Shown: positions 44,712-56,698 of the stretch, in pieces
Position numbering within the stretch: the stretch's first letter is position 1
Layout of the letters: every line of letters starts with the position of its first letter
Source: Fragum whitleyi
Lineage: Eukaryota > Mollusca > Bivalvia > Cardiida > Cardiidae
NCBI GenBank assembly: GCA_948146395.1
Contig: OX411556.1
Span: 32,145,056-32,209,055 of the forward strand
Length of the DNA stretch: 64,000 bases
Direction of reading: 5' to 3'
The notes under the pieces: generated by a model
The model's database searches: none
What the model was told of the DNA's origin: nothing
Seen by the model: the letters and a program-made list of their open reading frames with translations, nothing else
Program-made: the position numbers and the translations under genes

Positions 44712-46980
44712 CCTTGATATGTTAAGGCTATGCAAACCAGTATGCGAATTCTTATTGAGAATCGGCGTAAAAAAATTGTTACGCAAACTAAACGCACTTT
44801 GAATACTGTTGATATTTTTATTGATTTTAACCTTAATATTAACATATTGTACTGAAAATAACATGCCTTGTTCTATAAAAAGGGTATTGATATCCAAATA
44901 ATTTTGTTAGTAGATTTTCATACTTAACTGTATTAGAAAAATAACGCTTCTCATTTATATTCTTTTATTTTTTCTTGTAATCCCGGTTTTTATATTAAAT
45001 AATAATATAATATGCCAGTACTTCGTTTTTAAGATTTTTTTCAATAAAGGCAAAGCTCGGATCAAATTAACAAAAGTATGACACACTCAAATGCTTTTTT
45101 TCTCTTTTTTCTGTTTGTTTGTTGATTTTATTGCAACACTCATAAAACGTAATAAAAATATCATTTAAATAAAAAATAGATTACATAATTGAACGACGTT
45201 AGCTCAAAACTAAACACTTTTTAGCCAACATTTCCTTGGTAAAGCTCAGTAAAATTATTCGACGTTGATAGAGTGAATTCTATTGATCCGATTTGGAGAG
45301 AGTCAAGTATGTTCGGGGCTCGAGGAAGATATTTCGGTGAGCCCCCTTTTGTACAGCGATCGCTCAAATAAATGCAGAAAAGCCATAAAATTTGATATGC
45401 ACATGATGGATATATGATATATATTCAAATCAAAATATTTCTTTTTGAAAAGTTGATTTATGCATATTTTCGGGTAAATAAAACAGCTACCACAGTACAG
45501 ACTGCAATAATCGTAAATTATTCAAAATATTTGTGGACTTCATAAATAAAACAGTAATTATTAAAGAGCCATTCAAGTTTGTAAAGACAGGGTCTTTTAT
45601 GCAGAAACCAGCCTTTTGTTAAAGATGACAAAGCGCTCGCGAGCGACCTTATCTAGAAACAGACATTATATGCTTCGCTTTTTGTAAACACGGATCTTCG
45701 CTCTAGTGCGAAACCTTGGGCTTCCAATCGCATTGGGGTTTATAAACAACTTAAGCGCCAGAAATAGGTATCAAGAGAGGCTGTTATTGCATCAGTCTAA
45801 TCAAAGTACTGAAATTCCTGATGGTGGACGTTTTGGCATACTAGAATGACACACATATTTGAGTGTAAAAAGAAAATATAAGGGTACCAATAGAAAATAT
45901 GATTATTGCTCAATGTCCCGACTAAATTGCGGCGAGTCTCGATGTCAGTGCATCATACGTCTTGTGTCTAACATCAATGGAAATACATAAAGTAAAATGC
46001 CTTCAGAGTTTTATTTGCTTGTTTGTTGTAAAATATTTCGATGGTGAGATTTTTTTTCTAACAATGGTCAGTTGCACAAATAAACCGTAAAATTACTAAA
46101 AGACTGTAATAGATATAAGAAATGAAATGCATAGTCTAACTAGCCATGTCGAGAAACTCAATCTGATGGAAAGTCTCCCTAGCCATTCAACAAAACTCAA
46201 TCAAATGCATAGCCAAACTATAGTGATTCCCTTTTGATCTCATCTAGAGTTAAAGACGTCGCAAATTTGCAAATGATTTTAGAACGTTTTCAATATTGAA
46301 TTGAATAAGTGAAACGGGTGGGTTTGTAATGTATTTGAATTCTGTGACCAAGCAGAATATTAAAAAAGAGCTCTGCTTACGGATACTATCGCTCGACTGC
46401 AAGTGCTGGATAATTAAACTGAAGTTGAAAAATGGGCATAATTCTTACAAAAATGCCTCCATCATTATCACCATTGAATTCTTGGGATTGTTAACACACA
46501 TGCCGAGTTTCAAGAAGATATGTTCAACAACAATAGAGAAAATGCAAAGGTTTTAATTTGTCACGCTTACGCCTACACCAACGACGACAAGATGATGACA
46601 AAAAACCCGACCTTTTGTTCCATAAAGTCGAGCTACCAATATAAATATTACAAATATTTTAATAAAGATGCTTTTATTAGAAAAAAAAACTTTGGTATAT
46701 GAATAGTCCTGGGGTAGACCTTTCCATGATTTTCAAGAATAAACATATATCCTCGTTGCTCTTGCAAGCCTCACGTCTGTGCCTGTCACCTAGTCGATAT
46801 ATTATTCAGGCAGTTAAAGTAAGAAAAGATTAGATTTTGAATGTTATTTTTTTTTTAACGGAATCTTTGAATAAATGGGATGATATGGCCCTAGATCGCT
46901 TTTCTGAATATTTTCGTCGCCTCTGACAAATGAACGAAATATTTAAATTGAAGACTTTCTAAGATCATGGATCAAATTTG
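44712..46980. other. Long AT-rich stretch without recognised features
   Basis: No tandem repeat, inverted element or credible ORF. The 60-75 codon frames at 46329-46702 overlap one another without motifs. The longest stretch in the window without a recognised repeat. Confidence 0.5.
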
Positions 46981-47363
46981 TGCAGTTAAAAATGTTGTGA
47001 AATTGACAAGATGAATGATTTTTAAATGGTTTTGGAATAAAATTGAATGCGTGTGGAGCGAGTTTTGAATGAAATTAAAGGGAGGTAATCAAGGTATCGC
47101 CTATTTTGTTGAAGATGAACTAAATTAGCGATACTAATTACCTCCTTTTAATAAATATACATACAGGTCCAGTGGATAGATTTCTATGTCTTCACGAATG
47201 CATAAAATGCTTTAAAAATTCAATTATGTCAATGCTACGGATTTTTTATACTGATTTTTCATTTGGATGTAGTTATTGATCTTCTCATTTTTAGTAATTT
47301 TGGATTGTTTTTGAGTGAGTGTTTGCAAGGAAGGAATGGAGCGCTGAGTGAGCGATTTAGATT
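46981..47363 (+). mobile_element. Family A MITE, copy A24, right end missing
   Basis: Left end 'gcagttaaaaatgttgtgaa', hairpin 'gtatcgcctattttgttgaa'/'gaactaaattagcgatac', interior to 'gcgctgagtgagcgatttag'; the last ~45 bp are absent. Confidence 0.85.
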
Positions 47364-48163
47364 TTGTCATAGTAATTTATAGTTTAAATAGATCGTTTCT
47401 TTCACAACTGTGGATATAACACTGGTGAGCCTAACTCAATGGGTCTTTTGCTCTTTAACTAAATGGCTCTTTAACCATTTGATAAGATTCGATTCACTAC
47501 GAAAAGACCCCGAGATTTAAAAAAAAATACGCAGAATTTTGACACCGAAGAAATAAAGTGATATACGGTAGAATAAAAAAGTTGCAACTGCAATGTAAGT
47601 GCTTTTGGTTCACTATTTAACATTTTTTGTAGAGTTTGACGCCTGGGTTGATCATAAAGACCGCAAATGTACATGTAGGGAGAATTACATATAATTCAAC
47701 CGTCTTTTGAATTACGTATTGTAAACACTAAAGTACGAAAATTTCATGGAATGCACCGTATCTGATCAGGTTGAAAAAATAGGCCATATAACACTCGCCA
47801 AGTATAAAATTATAGGACCATTAATCCAATATTCATTTCTTCGCCTCAGTTGCAATAATTTGTTTCATAAACGCACTTTTTTGTCTAAAGGATGATTTAT
47901 CCTTTTCACTTAAAAATTGAATTATTCATGAAAGCATGTGGTTAGTTCATAAAAACGCACGCGCGTGGCCTTGAATAGTACGATTAAATACGTGTAAAGT
48001 TTTGTCTTATATTTCTTTCTTTTGGGAGTATGGCTGTATAATCCCAGTAAGTGGTCAAAGGCGATATTTACGCGTATCAACTAAACTGCTTGTGGGTGCC
48101 AATGATCTGCTGAAGGTACTAGGTAGAAAAAACCAATAGATTCAAGTCTATATTTTCATTTGT
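47364..48163. other. No recognised feature
   Basis: Nothing supported on either strand. Confidence 0.45.
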
Positions 48164-48347
48164 ACAGTTAAGAACATTGTGAAATTGACAACATGAATGA
48201 TTTTGAATGAAAATGGAATGAAATTGAATAAGTGTGTGAAGCGATGTTTGAGTGAAATTCAAGGGAGGTAAACACATATCGCTAATTTTGTTCAACATGA
48301 ACGAAATTAGCTAAATTTGTTACCTCCCTTTTATAAAATGTGCGTCA
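48164..48347 (+). mobile_element. Family A MITE, left third A25
   Basis: acagttaagaacattgtgaa through the hairpin 'tatcgctaattttgttcaac'/'atgaacgaaattagctaaat' and 'tacctcccttttataaaatg', then homology stops. Confidence 0.85.
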
Positions 48348-48920
48348 TTTTCCTTAAATGTCTCCACATAGTAATAATAAAGCCCTGGCGACCGGGGACA
48401 CATGGCGATTTTTCGTACATGTATCCAAAGCGCGTCGTTTTGCACGTGGTCATACATGACGTCAAAAGCATCTGTAAAACAAAATCAACGAAATTTAGAT
48501 TAAAACTTGACATAAGAATTTGATAACGACTCGCCTTTCCTGCGTATAGTTATCAAAATATTATCCGCCCACGAGATATTCGCAGACGATCGTAAAGCAT
48601 TGGAGAAAGTAGATCATTTTCAAGCGTATTGACCAAAGTACCACTGTTGGGTCATATTTGTAACAAATCATAAATGTAACACATTTGTTACGTACAAGAT
48701 CACATTCGCAACAGATAAAGTGTGTTACAAATGTGTTTGTCCGAATGGAGGTTGACATGAGAAGCACATATGTAACAGGTTTAGTTGTCTATTTGAAGTC
48801 AAACAATTAACAGCAATAGCAACATCATTATATTCTTTACACTATAGTTTTTATTCTCGATTGCAAAACAATAGTTAGCACATCGGAGCGATTGAGACTC
48901 ACCCAAACTTCAATCAACCT

Positions 48921-48921
48921 C

Positions 48922-49004
<83 letters not shown>

Positions 49005-49006
49005 GT

Positions 49007-49067
<61 letters not shown>

Positions 49068-49101
49068 AAGAGAGAGAGAGGAGAGAGAGAGGGGAGAGAG
49101 G

Positions 49102-49134
<33 letters not shown>
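48921..49134. repeat. GA microsatellite, 214 bp
   Basis: Almost pure (GA)n with a few AAAG, GGAG and GGGG interruptions; it produces long SLSL/REREs frames on both strands that are not genes. Lies inside element K. Confidence 0.97.
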
Positions 49135-49339
49135 CGTATGAAATAATGTTTTTTTTTTGCCTAAGGTACCAGTGCATCTCGAGCGCGCACGTGAGTGTGT
49201 CCAGCAACATCCAAACAGCAAGAAAATTGATCTGCATATTGGAACTCAAGGCAAAACACATATAATATAGATCAGCCTGCGCATCTGAAGTAGTAGGAGA
49301 TCAGTGAAAATTGATCATGTCCTGTCTTGATAATGTTTG

Positions 49340-49398
49340 CCAGTTTAGTGGCGTGAAGGTGACAGCCTAGTGGCTCTAAGTTGGCAGACTAGCAGGCA
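49340..49398 (+). repeat. Isolated fragment of the cagcctag satellite
   Basis: 'gtgaaggtgacagcctagtg'+'gctctaagttggcagactag'+'cagg' matches the 'gtgaagttggcagcctagcag' microrepeat block of arrays 1-3, more than 34 kb from the nearest array and inside element K. Confidence 0.6.
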
Positions 49399-49605
49399 TG
49401 TGTGGTAGTAATATGTACTGTTTTTAAATCAAAATTGACCTGTGACATATGTGATTTCATGTCACATCAAAAACCGGCATCGATCATATTCGTCACAAAA
49501 TATGATTTCCAAGTCATATATGTAACACCTGTTACATATATGATTTGTTACAAATATGATCCAACATACCACACATGTACAAGAAACCGAATTAGCTAAA
49601 AATTA

Positions 49606-50022
49606 CCAAAAATTACAACATCGTAAAACAAGGTGAATGATTTTGGAATGATTTAAGAATGAAATTGAATGACTGTGTGGAGCGATTTTTTAATAGATTT
49701 AATGGGAGGTAATCCTGCATCGCAAAGTTTGTTCAGGATGAACAAAATTTGCGATATTGATTACCTCCCTTTAATGAAAAAATGCATACAAGTTCTATAC
49801 ATAGCTTCTTACTTCTTCAAGAACCTATCATTTGAATTATGTCAGTGAAATCGCGCTTTCGTTCTCTATCAAAATTTATTTTGAATGACGTTGTTGCTTC
49901 TATATTTTTCAATGGGTTTGAGCGTTTTTGAATGGTTTGAGTGAGTGTTTGGAATACATGAGTGAGCGATTTAGAATGGTTTTGATTGAGACGAATGTCA
50001 ATTTCACGATGTAACTAACTGT
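49606..50022 (+). mobile_element. Family A MITE, copy A26
   Basis: Left end degenerate ('attacaacatcgtaaaacaa'), right end 'tttcacgatgtaactaactg'+'ta'. Hairpin 'catcgcaaagtttgttcagg'/'gaacaaaatttgcgata'. Confidence 0.88.
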
Positions 50023-50140
50023 ACATCCGATTCATTTTCAAATTAAGGGGAAAATCCGAGTAATGTTCCGAATTCGGTTGAATAATCTGTACTTACGATG
50101 TTCGGTTCACCAACCAACGATTCTTTCTAGTATACAATGT

Positions 50141-50899
50141 ACAGTTTGCAACATCGTGAAATCGACATTCACTTCGATCAAAACCATCTTATATCGTTCG
50201 CTCATAGTCAGCGATTCATTCAATGCATTCTATATATACACTCACTCCGGTCTCTCAAAAACAACCCGAATTCTTTCAAAATCATATCGAAATGGTAAGT
50301 ATATAATACATACTTAGTGTATTGTATGAAAAAAATATTTAACGAGGTTAGGAGAATTGAAAATTGTCGAGGCTCTGCCGAGACAATAATCGATTCTCAC
50401 AACCGAGTTTGATATTTTTTTATGTATTTTTTTCATACAATCCACTAACTATTTATTATATTTATCTCATAACCTATATTTGTCTTGTTTTTGTCGGTGT
50501 TTCTAACTGAATTTCAAGTTTCTTAAAATAACCGCATCAAATCATTGTTCTAAAAATAACTGTATGATATCATAAAAAATATCATACGGGATGTTATCAC
50601 ACGGATATTTGTATATTTATAAAATAAAAACTATTATCATGCTGTTCAAATTGATAAAATCATCCGTGATTTAATTGACTGATGAGGACTTTAAAACGTC
50701 TGATTGGTTCGTGAAGACAGACAGACAGAAAACTACGTAGTTCTTTTAAAAAGGAGGTATAAATCTCGATTTTTTCTTCCATTTGGACGAAACGAGCGAC
50801 ATTATGTCATCTCCCCTTCATTTCATTAAAAACTCGCTTTTTTAATTTAGTCAATTTAATTCCGAAATGATTTCCCAAATAACCTTGTAAATTTCATTA
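50141..50899 (-). mobile_element. Family A MITE, copy A27, split by element B1
   Basis: Left part 50141-50293 (acagtttgcaacatcgtgaa ... 'atcatatcgaaatgg'), right part 50625-50899 ('gataaaatcatccgtgattt', hairpin 'tcttccatttggacgaaacg', 'ccttgtaaatttcatta'). The right terminus is cut off where element B2 begins. Confidence 0.8.
50294..50624 (-). mobile_element. Family B element, copy B1
   Basis: Two palindromic modules. Module 2 (50294-50455) is a hairpin 'cttagtgtattgtatgaaaa' ... 'attgtcgaggctctgccgag'+'acaat' ... 'ttttcatacaatccactaa'. Module 1 follows ('aaaaataactgtatgatatc','ataaaaaatatcatacggga'). Inserted in A27, opposite orientation to B2 and B3. Confidence 0.85.
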
Positions 50900-51206
50900 T
50901 TTTATCTTATAACTATACAAATATCTGTGTTATAACATCACATATGATAGTTTTTGAGATATCACATAGTTATTTTTAGAACAATGACATAATGTTGTTA
51001 TTCTTTGAAACATGCATTTCGATGAGAAACATCGACGAAAACAAGGCAAATAGAGGTTATAAGATAAATATAAAACGTACTTAGTGTCTTGTATGAGAAA
51101 ATATCTAACTCGGTTGAGATAATTGATAATTGTCTCGGCATAGCCTCTACATTTTTCAATTCTCCCAACCTCGTTAGATATTTTTATTTAAACAAAACAC
51201 TTGGTT
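50898..51206 (+). mobile_element. Family B element, copy B2
   Basis: Module 1 'tatcttataactatacaaat' to 'aatagaggttataagataaa', then module 2 hairpin 'cttagtgtcttgtatgagaa'.. 'attgtctcggcatagcctct'..'aacaaaacacttgg'. It starts directly at the truncated end of A27. Confidence 0.85.
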
Positions 51207-51601
51207 CGTATTACATATTTATCTATAATTCTGTTTTACGCGCGAGCGTATTGTGCGTAATGGCAGAAATGTCTTTTGTAACGTCATCATCAACCAAACA
51301 AAAAAGAATCGTAAAGGTCAGCGATGATTTATGCCAAACAGACACATATTTACATACAAGCAAAAATTTATAGAATACAATGTTGACCCAAATTGTCAAC
51401 AATGTCATCTTTACAATGCAAATGAACATTATTAAATCAATCAAGATATAGTTTTCGTGTCATCGGGCAGATCCGTTGAAGTTCAGACTGAATTCCAATT
51501 TTGGTGAAACATGCTTCGAAACTAATATCTTTTCGGCACATCAATTATGAGATGGCATGCATACATGCGACTGGCGTTATAGTGCACGTTAGTCTTAAAA
51601 T
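51207..51601. other. No recognised feature
   Basis: No supported ORF or repeat. Confidence 0.4.
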
Positions 51602-51806
51602 GAGCCTGTGAGTGACATTTCAAACTATTTGAAATGTGCCTGAGGTGCAAACATTAAGCAGCGTAGACAGCCACCTACTGTAAATACAAAGTTACCCGAT
51701 GGTCTACAGATACTTTGAGACCTTATCTATCTTCCAAACGCATAGTAAAGACTCTGGGCTATGTGCATATATAAAATTGTTGGAAATCTCACGCACAGGC
51801 TCAAAT
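51602..51806 (+). mobile_element. Family I element, copy I2
   Basis: Termini 'tgagcctgtgagtgacattt' and 'aaatctcacgcacaggctca' are inverted; interior 'ctacagatactttgagacct', 'catagtaaagactctgggct'. The shortest complete copy, 205 bp. Confidence 0.85.
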
Positions 51807-51931
51807 AAAATTTAGCTACAACCAAATTCACTATTGCGTCCGAGATGCGCTTCTTGTTTTAAGGACTAGCCAGACAGTTAGATTGCCGAACTTTGAAGCG
51901 AGCGATCAGCGATTATTTTTGATATTGTTAC

Positions 51932-51982
51932 CCCCCCCCCCACACACACACACACACACAACACACACACCACCACCACCAA
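51932..51982. repeat. C-run, CA and CCA microsatellites
   Basis: A C11-type run followed by (CA)n with one interruption and then (CAC)n. Confidence 0.95.
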
Positions 51983-53254
51983 TTAGAAGTCACCATCTTT
52001 TGTAATCTCTGATAATAAGTTGCCATTAGTTATTAAGCCATCAAAAATGGAAGAATTGGTTATGAATATTTACTAGTACATTTCTTCTACCTGAAAATAA
52101 ATTTTTATTATATATTATTCCTCTAATTGCGCCTACGTAGCAGAGTAAACCTAAAAATCGAGAGGATTTACGAACAGAACCCTGTAAGGCCTGATAAGCG
52201 TTTTGTGTGTTTTTACGGACGTCGTACGATAACAATATCTGTGATTTTTATGATATTTTTGCCATCGAGTGATGTCATATTAAGGACGTTTGTTTTCTTT
52301 TTACTTAAATGTCACGAACTTCTTTGATACACCAATACTGCGATTTAACAACTGTTGCAAGGTTTGAAGGTGGTCGAGTAGTCCCTTTATAAAGAACGGG
52401 TTTTTGGGACAGTAATCGGTTAAGGTCCGTAGGTCATAAATGCCATTTTTTTAAAAAGCAAACCACATGACGGACCCCGGCGATTTTCGGCAAATTCGGA
52501 CTGCAGTCTGTGCTATGATGGGGGCTCTGGGTTGTTATAGAGGATATCATATAAGGGGTGATGCAATACACAATTAACTAAACAAGTCATCTACAAACTG
52601 ATAAAAACGAGGATTTCCCAAGGGTTGTTATTTTCCATAATTACAGCCAAAAGTATGCAATAAAACGACAAAATCTTCAAATTCATGAACTCATTTTTTT
52701 ATTCAGAATATATCACTGTTTGCGGGGAAAGGGGGTTAATGGCGTCATCACGATCATTATGACGTCATTTTTTGGTAAAAAAATAAAGCATAGCTTTACT
52801 ATCTTAATAGTTTGCATAGTTATTTCACCTGTGTAATGACACCCGTGTAATATCAAACGTTCTAGTATTCAACGAGGTCATTCCACTCCCGCGGTGTAGG
52901 CCATATTATAATTTTAATTTCTGTCCATCTCTTTTTTGCATCCACAAAATTTGAATTGCATCTAGTGGTAGACATGAGTTCCATCACGTTGATTGAGATG
53001 TCTGTGAATATTTATCAAATTGTAAAATCTAATTAACATTTACGACATGACAGATTTGACAAAAGGGGTTAAATATGGATTTCATAAAAGGTAAATGTAA
53101 ATTAGTGTCTGTGCATTGGAAACAAGCACGTATGGCCCAGATATTACGAAGACCCTAATTTCGCGTGGGAAGGATCCGATTTCAGTAACGTACAGTAAAT
53201 GACAATATCGTAGGAAGACTCGTGTTCCGAAAAACCTGCCCTACTTCCAGGATG
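51983..53254. other. No recognised feature
   Basis: No array, inverted element or credible ORF. Overlapping 64-66 codon frames near 52041-52327 on both strands lack motifs. Confidence 0.45.
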
Positions 53255-53350
53255 ACAAACGGCGCAAACCTTTTACCAATTATTCCCCGCTTTGTAAGCA
53301 AACTTGCGTGCAAAGCTGGATAGAATTTGCAAACAGTTTGCGCCGTTTTT
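53255..53350. repeat. Inverted repeat with 'aaacggcgcaaac' arms
   Basis: 'gacaaacggcgcaaac' and 'gtttgcgccgttttt' are inverted about 60 bp apart; an inner pair is gctttgtaagc..gcaaagc. Related by eye to 36521-36584. Confidence 0.65.
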
Positions 53351-53443
53351 AATACTGAACGCAGGGATTTTTTGTTCGTGAAGTTTTACATGATTCGGTC
53401 TTTTTGCGGCTCCAAATGTAAGTGAAATGTATGTAAGTCACAT

Positions 53444-54178
53444 ACAGTTTAGAACATTACGATTTTGACGAGCTGAATGATTATCGAATGATTTCGAAAA
53501 TATGAATAAGAGGGACGGGGTGTTTTTGAATTATATAAAGGAAGGAAGGGAAGGAATAGAATACATCAAATTGAACTGAATTGAATCGGCCGATATCATA
53601 TTTTATCTTATAACTATACAAATATCCGTGTGATAACATCCCATATGATATTTTTAATGATATCACATAGATATTTTTAGAACAATGATAAAATGCGGTT
53701 ATTTTTAGAAACTTGAATTACTGTTAGAAGCATCTACGAAAACAAAGCAAATAGAGGCTATAAGATAAATATAATACGTACTTAGTGTATTGTATGAAAA
53801 AATATCTAACTCGGTTGTGAGAATTGATAATTGTCTCGGCAGAGCCTCGACACTTATCAATTCTCCCAACCGAGTAAGATATTTTTTCTCATACAAAACA
53901 CTAAGAACTTATTATATATACATCCATCTGCCGGTCTATAAGAGATTTGTGTGTCTTGGCGCACCAACCCGACATTTTAAAAGATACGCCCGCCAATAAA
54001 ACTATTCGTTGTAAAGAGCGATTCTAATGATTTTTTGCAGATTTTTCACTGATTTCGGAGCGTTAATAAACGATCACCAGTAAGCAAAAATTCTGAAAGA
54101 ACGAATAGAGCGCTGAACGATCAATTGAGACTGGTTGTGAGTGGGGTAGGGGATATTTTCACGATGTTCTTAACTGTA
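53444..54178 (+). mobile_element. Family A MITE, copy A28, split by element B3
   Basis: Left part 53444-53596 (acagtttagaacattacgat), right part 53927-54178 ('gagcgctgaacgatcaattg' to 'ttcacgatgttcttaactgt'), TA on both sides. Confidence 0.8.
53597..53926 (+). mobile_element. Family B element, copy B3
   Basis: The best-preserved copy. Module 1 'atcttataactatacaaata' to 'gaggctataagataaatata'; module 2 'tatctaactcggttgtgaga' / 'ctcccaaccgagtaagatat' around 'gtctcggcagagcctcgac'. Inserted in A28. Confidence 0.88.
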
Positions 54179-54392
54179 CATCGTTGTGTGGTATTTTAGG
54201 GGGTAATGAGGCATAGTACCGTTGAATAACTGTCTTCACATTAAACATGATACCCTATTTAGTTGTCTCTGTATAATTTGATACCATGCAATTTTAAAGA
54301 ATTTCAGTTAACAAGGCGATGAGAAGTATGTAGGTTAATTCCAAGATATGGAGATGATTCGAACGCTTTTCAGGTGTCTTACGATTAAGTCT

Positions 54393-54540
54393 ACGGTTAA
54401 CATCATCGTGAAATTGAACGTCAATCCGATCAAAACCATTCTAAATCGATCAATAAGCACTCCATTCATTAATTCCCAACACTAACTCAAAGCATTCAAA
54501 AAACGTTCCGAAACACCAAATAGATAATATCAACAACTAC
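54393..54540 (-). mobile_element. Family A MITE, left third A29
   Basis: 'acggttaacatcatcgtgaa' to 'aataatatcaacaacta'-type interior; stops exactly where A30 begins in the other orientation. Confidence 0.8.
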
Positions 54541-54947
54541 TATAGTTAACAACATCATGAAATTGAATGATTTTGAAATGATTTAGGAATGAAATTGAAT
54601 GAGTGTTTGGATCGAGCTTTGAGTGAATTCCATGGGAGGTTTTCCAAAATCGCAAATTTTGTTCAGGATGAATTTGATTAATGAAATATGCATACAAGTT
54701 CTTTAGATAGCTTCCCATTTCTTCATTCTATTTGACGCTTAAAATTTGAATTATGTTAGTGAAATCGCGATTTTTCTCTACCCAAATTTATTTAGAATAA
54801 CGTTGTTGATTCTATATTTCTCTATGGGTTTCAGCGTTTTGAATGGTTTGAGTAAGTGTTTGGAATGAATGAATGAAGGGCAGAATGAGCGACTTAGAAT
54901 GGTTTTTGATTGAGGTGAATGTCAATTTCGCGATGTAACTAACCGTA
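54541..54947 (+). mobile_element. Family A MITE, copy A30
   Basis: 'tatagttaacaacatcatga' to 'tttcgcgatgtaactaaccg'+'ta'. The right arm of the central hairpin is deleted ('gcaaattttgttcaggatga'+'atttgattaatg'). Confidence 0.85.
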
Positions 54948-55164
54948 TAATGTAACGGCAAAAGTTGGTGGTCACTACCGTAACACATGACGTCCATTTA
55001 TAAATAACGTAAAATGGCTGATTTTCAAGTTAATTACGTCGAAAAGCGACGAAAATAGTTTATATTTAGTCACTCATTTGTAAAATAAACAATAATATGC
55101 AATCTAGTTAAACTAAAAATGATTACATGTTACAGAAATGTGATATATAACACCTTCAATATAC

Positions 55165-55246
55165 AAACCAATCAATTTCACTCGCGCATCGCTCCAATTA
55201 TTCATTCAAAGCACTCATTCCAATCACTCAAAAACGCTCCGTGCAT
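55165..55246 (-). mobile_element. Family A MITE fragment A31
   Basis: 'tcactcgcgcatcgctccaa', 'ttattcattcaaagcactca', 'ctcaaaaacgctcc': left subterminal part only. Confidence 0.65.
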
Positions 55247-56698
55247 TTCATGAATTACCTGATTCACTTGGGTATTTCACATTTTGAATATTTTTTTTCA
55301 TATTTCTAGGAATTTTATTAAATAAAAAAAACGAAAATTATTTTTTCAAATATCGAATAATATATCTGCCGACATTTCCTTAATAGAATGAAATGATGAT
55401 ATATTATTTTTGTTTTTAATTATTCCTTTTCTCTCATTTACAACAGTTGCGTACATTGCACCCCATTTTGTCAACTTGCAAAAAAGCAGTGTCTTCAAAG
55501 TTTTGATTGGGGAAATTGACCAATCAGAATGCTTGCACCTTGATGACACAACTGAAAGGAAAATATATAGTAATAAGGTGTTATTTTTGGTGGACGTTTA
55601 CGTTCACCAGTGTTAATACCGCGTTAGAACAATCCTGTCAGATGTTATAAGGTTTTCAAAACAGTAGTACTCATTTTGCTTCAATTTAATCTTTTTCAAG
55701 AATTGTGTCCGTCTGACAACTATGCATTTTAAAAATGGAGTGAAAAAAGTTTTCTACATAACTTGTTGAAACCTCAAAGACATCTTTTTAGTGCGAAACC
55801 ATATGCGATTTTGAGATCGGATGAATGTTTTGCTTGCGTAGAACTACTTTTCAGGCTGAATGAGTAATTTGTCCCTTGTTTCCCAATGGTCTATGGGAGG
55901 TCACTCATGAAAACTTGGTAAATGGAATAACTAGAATGGTAACCTCCCCTGACACTACTACTAATAATAGAATAATAACCTAGATCACACACGGATACAA
56001 CGCGAGCAGGTAGTGTAAAGCAGTTAGGTCGTGCGAAAAATGTTTATGCAATGGGGTTTTACACTACTTTTCAACACACGACATTCAATCTCAAGAGTGT
56101 CTGCAATTATTTTACGTGCTTACCCTTTCTGTTTTTTTTTTTTTTTGTTTTTTTTTTTTTTCATTTGAAAATGAAAATCGCGGAACATTTATTGATTATC
56201 CCTTTATTATTTTTTCAAGCAGATAACAACAGAATTTTGATTGTGACCACGGAGAATCGATTAGAGTTGCAAAAACATTATGATACCTAGATAATCGAAT
56301 TGTCAGTTCTTTCCTTTTATGCCCAATGGATCAGACAATCACTCTTTTAACTACACCCGGCATAATGCCGAAAGATATCGAAAACTTGTAATTACAGGAC
56401 TTTGGTTGACAATTGACGATAAATGTTGAGAAATGTATATCTGAAGCATGATGCGAACTTGGGTCAGGTCATTTTCCTTTTATCGTAATTTTACATGTAA
56501 AATTTCTCTTTTCTCAACAAATGGAAGAATGACTTTAGTATGCCAACAGGAACGTCCACTATCAGAACTTCAGTGCTTTGAATACTGACGAAGTCAGCTA
56601 AAACCCTAATTACACTTTATTTTAAATCTGATTCTTTTACAGTATTAAGATAGTCCTTCCTTAGATCAGCCAATCGAAAATGTTAAGGACTTCAGTAC
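55247..56698. other. No recognised repeat; T-rich tract
   Basis: A 68-codon frame at 55410-55616 has no motif. A T-rich tract lies at about 56130-56161. Otherwise nothing supported. Confidence 0.45.

Larger units (their letters stand above)
48640..49576. mobile_element. Element K: ~937 bp with inverted termini
   Basis: Left arm 'gttgggtcatatttgtaaca'+'aatcataaatgtaacac' and right arm 'gtgttacatatat..'-type 'gatttgttacaaatatgatc'+'caacat' are inverted over about 50 bases. Each arm contains its own short palindrome around tgtaaca/tgttaca. The interior holds the GA tract and a satellite-like fragment. No transposase ORF. Confidence 0.7.

Noticed and set aside
48910..49265. Ser/Leu-rich and Arg/Glu-rich ORFs
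   Set aside because: Translation of the GA microsatellite in several frames.
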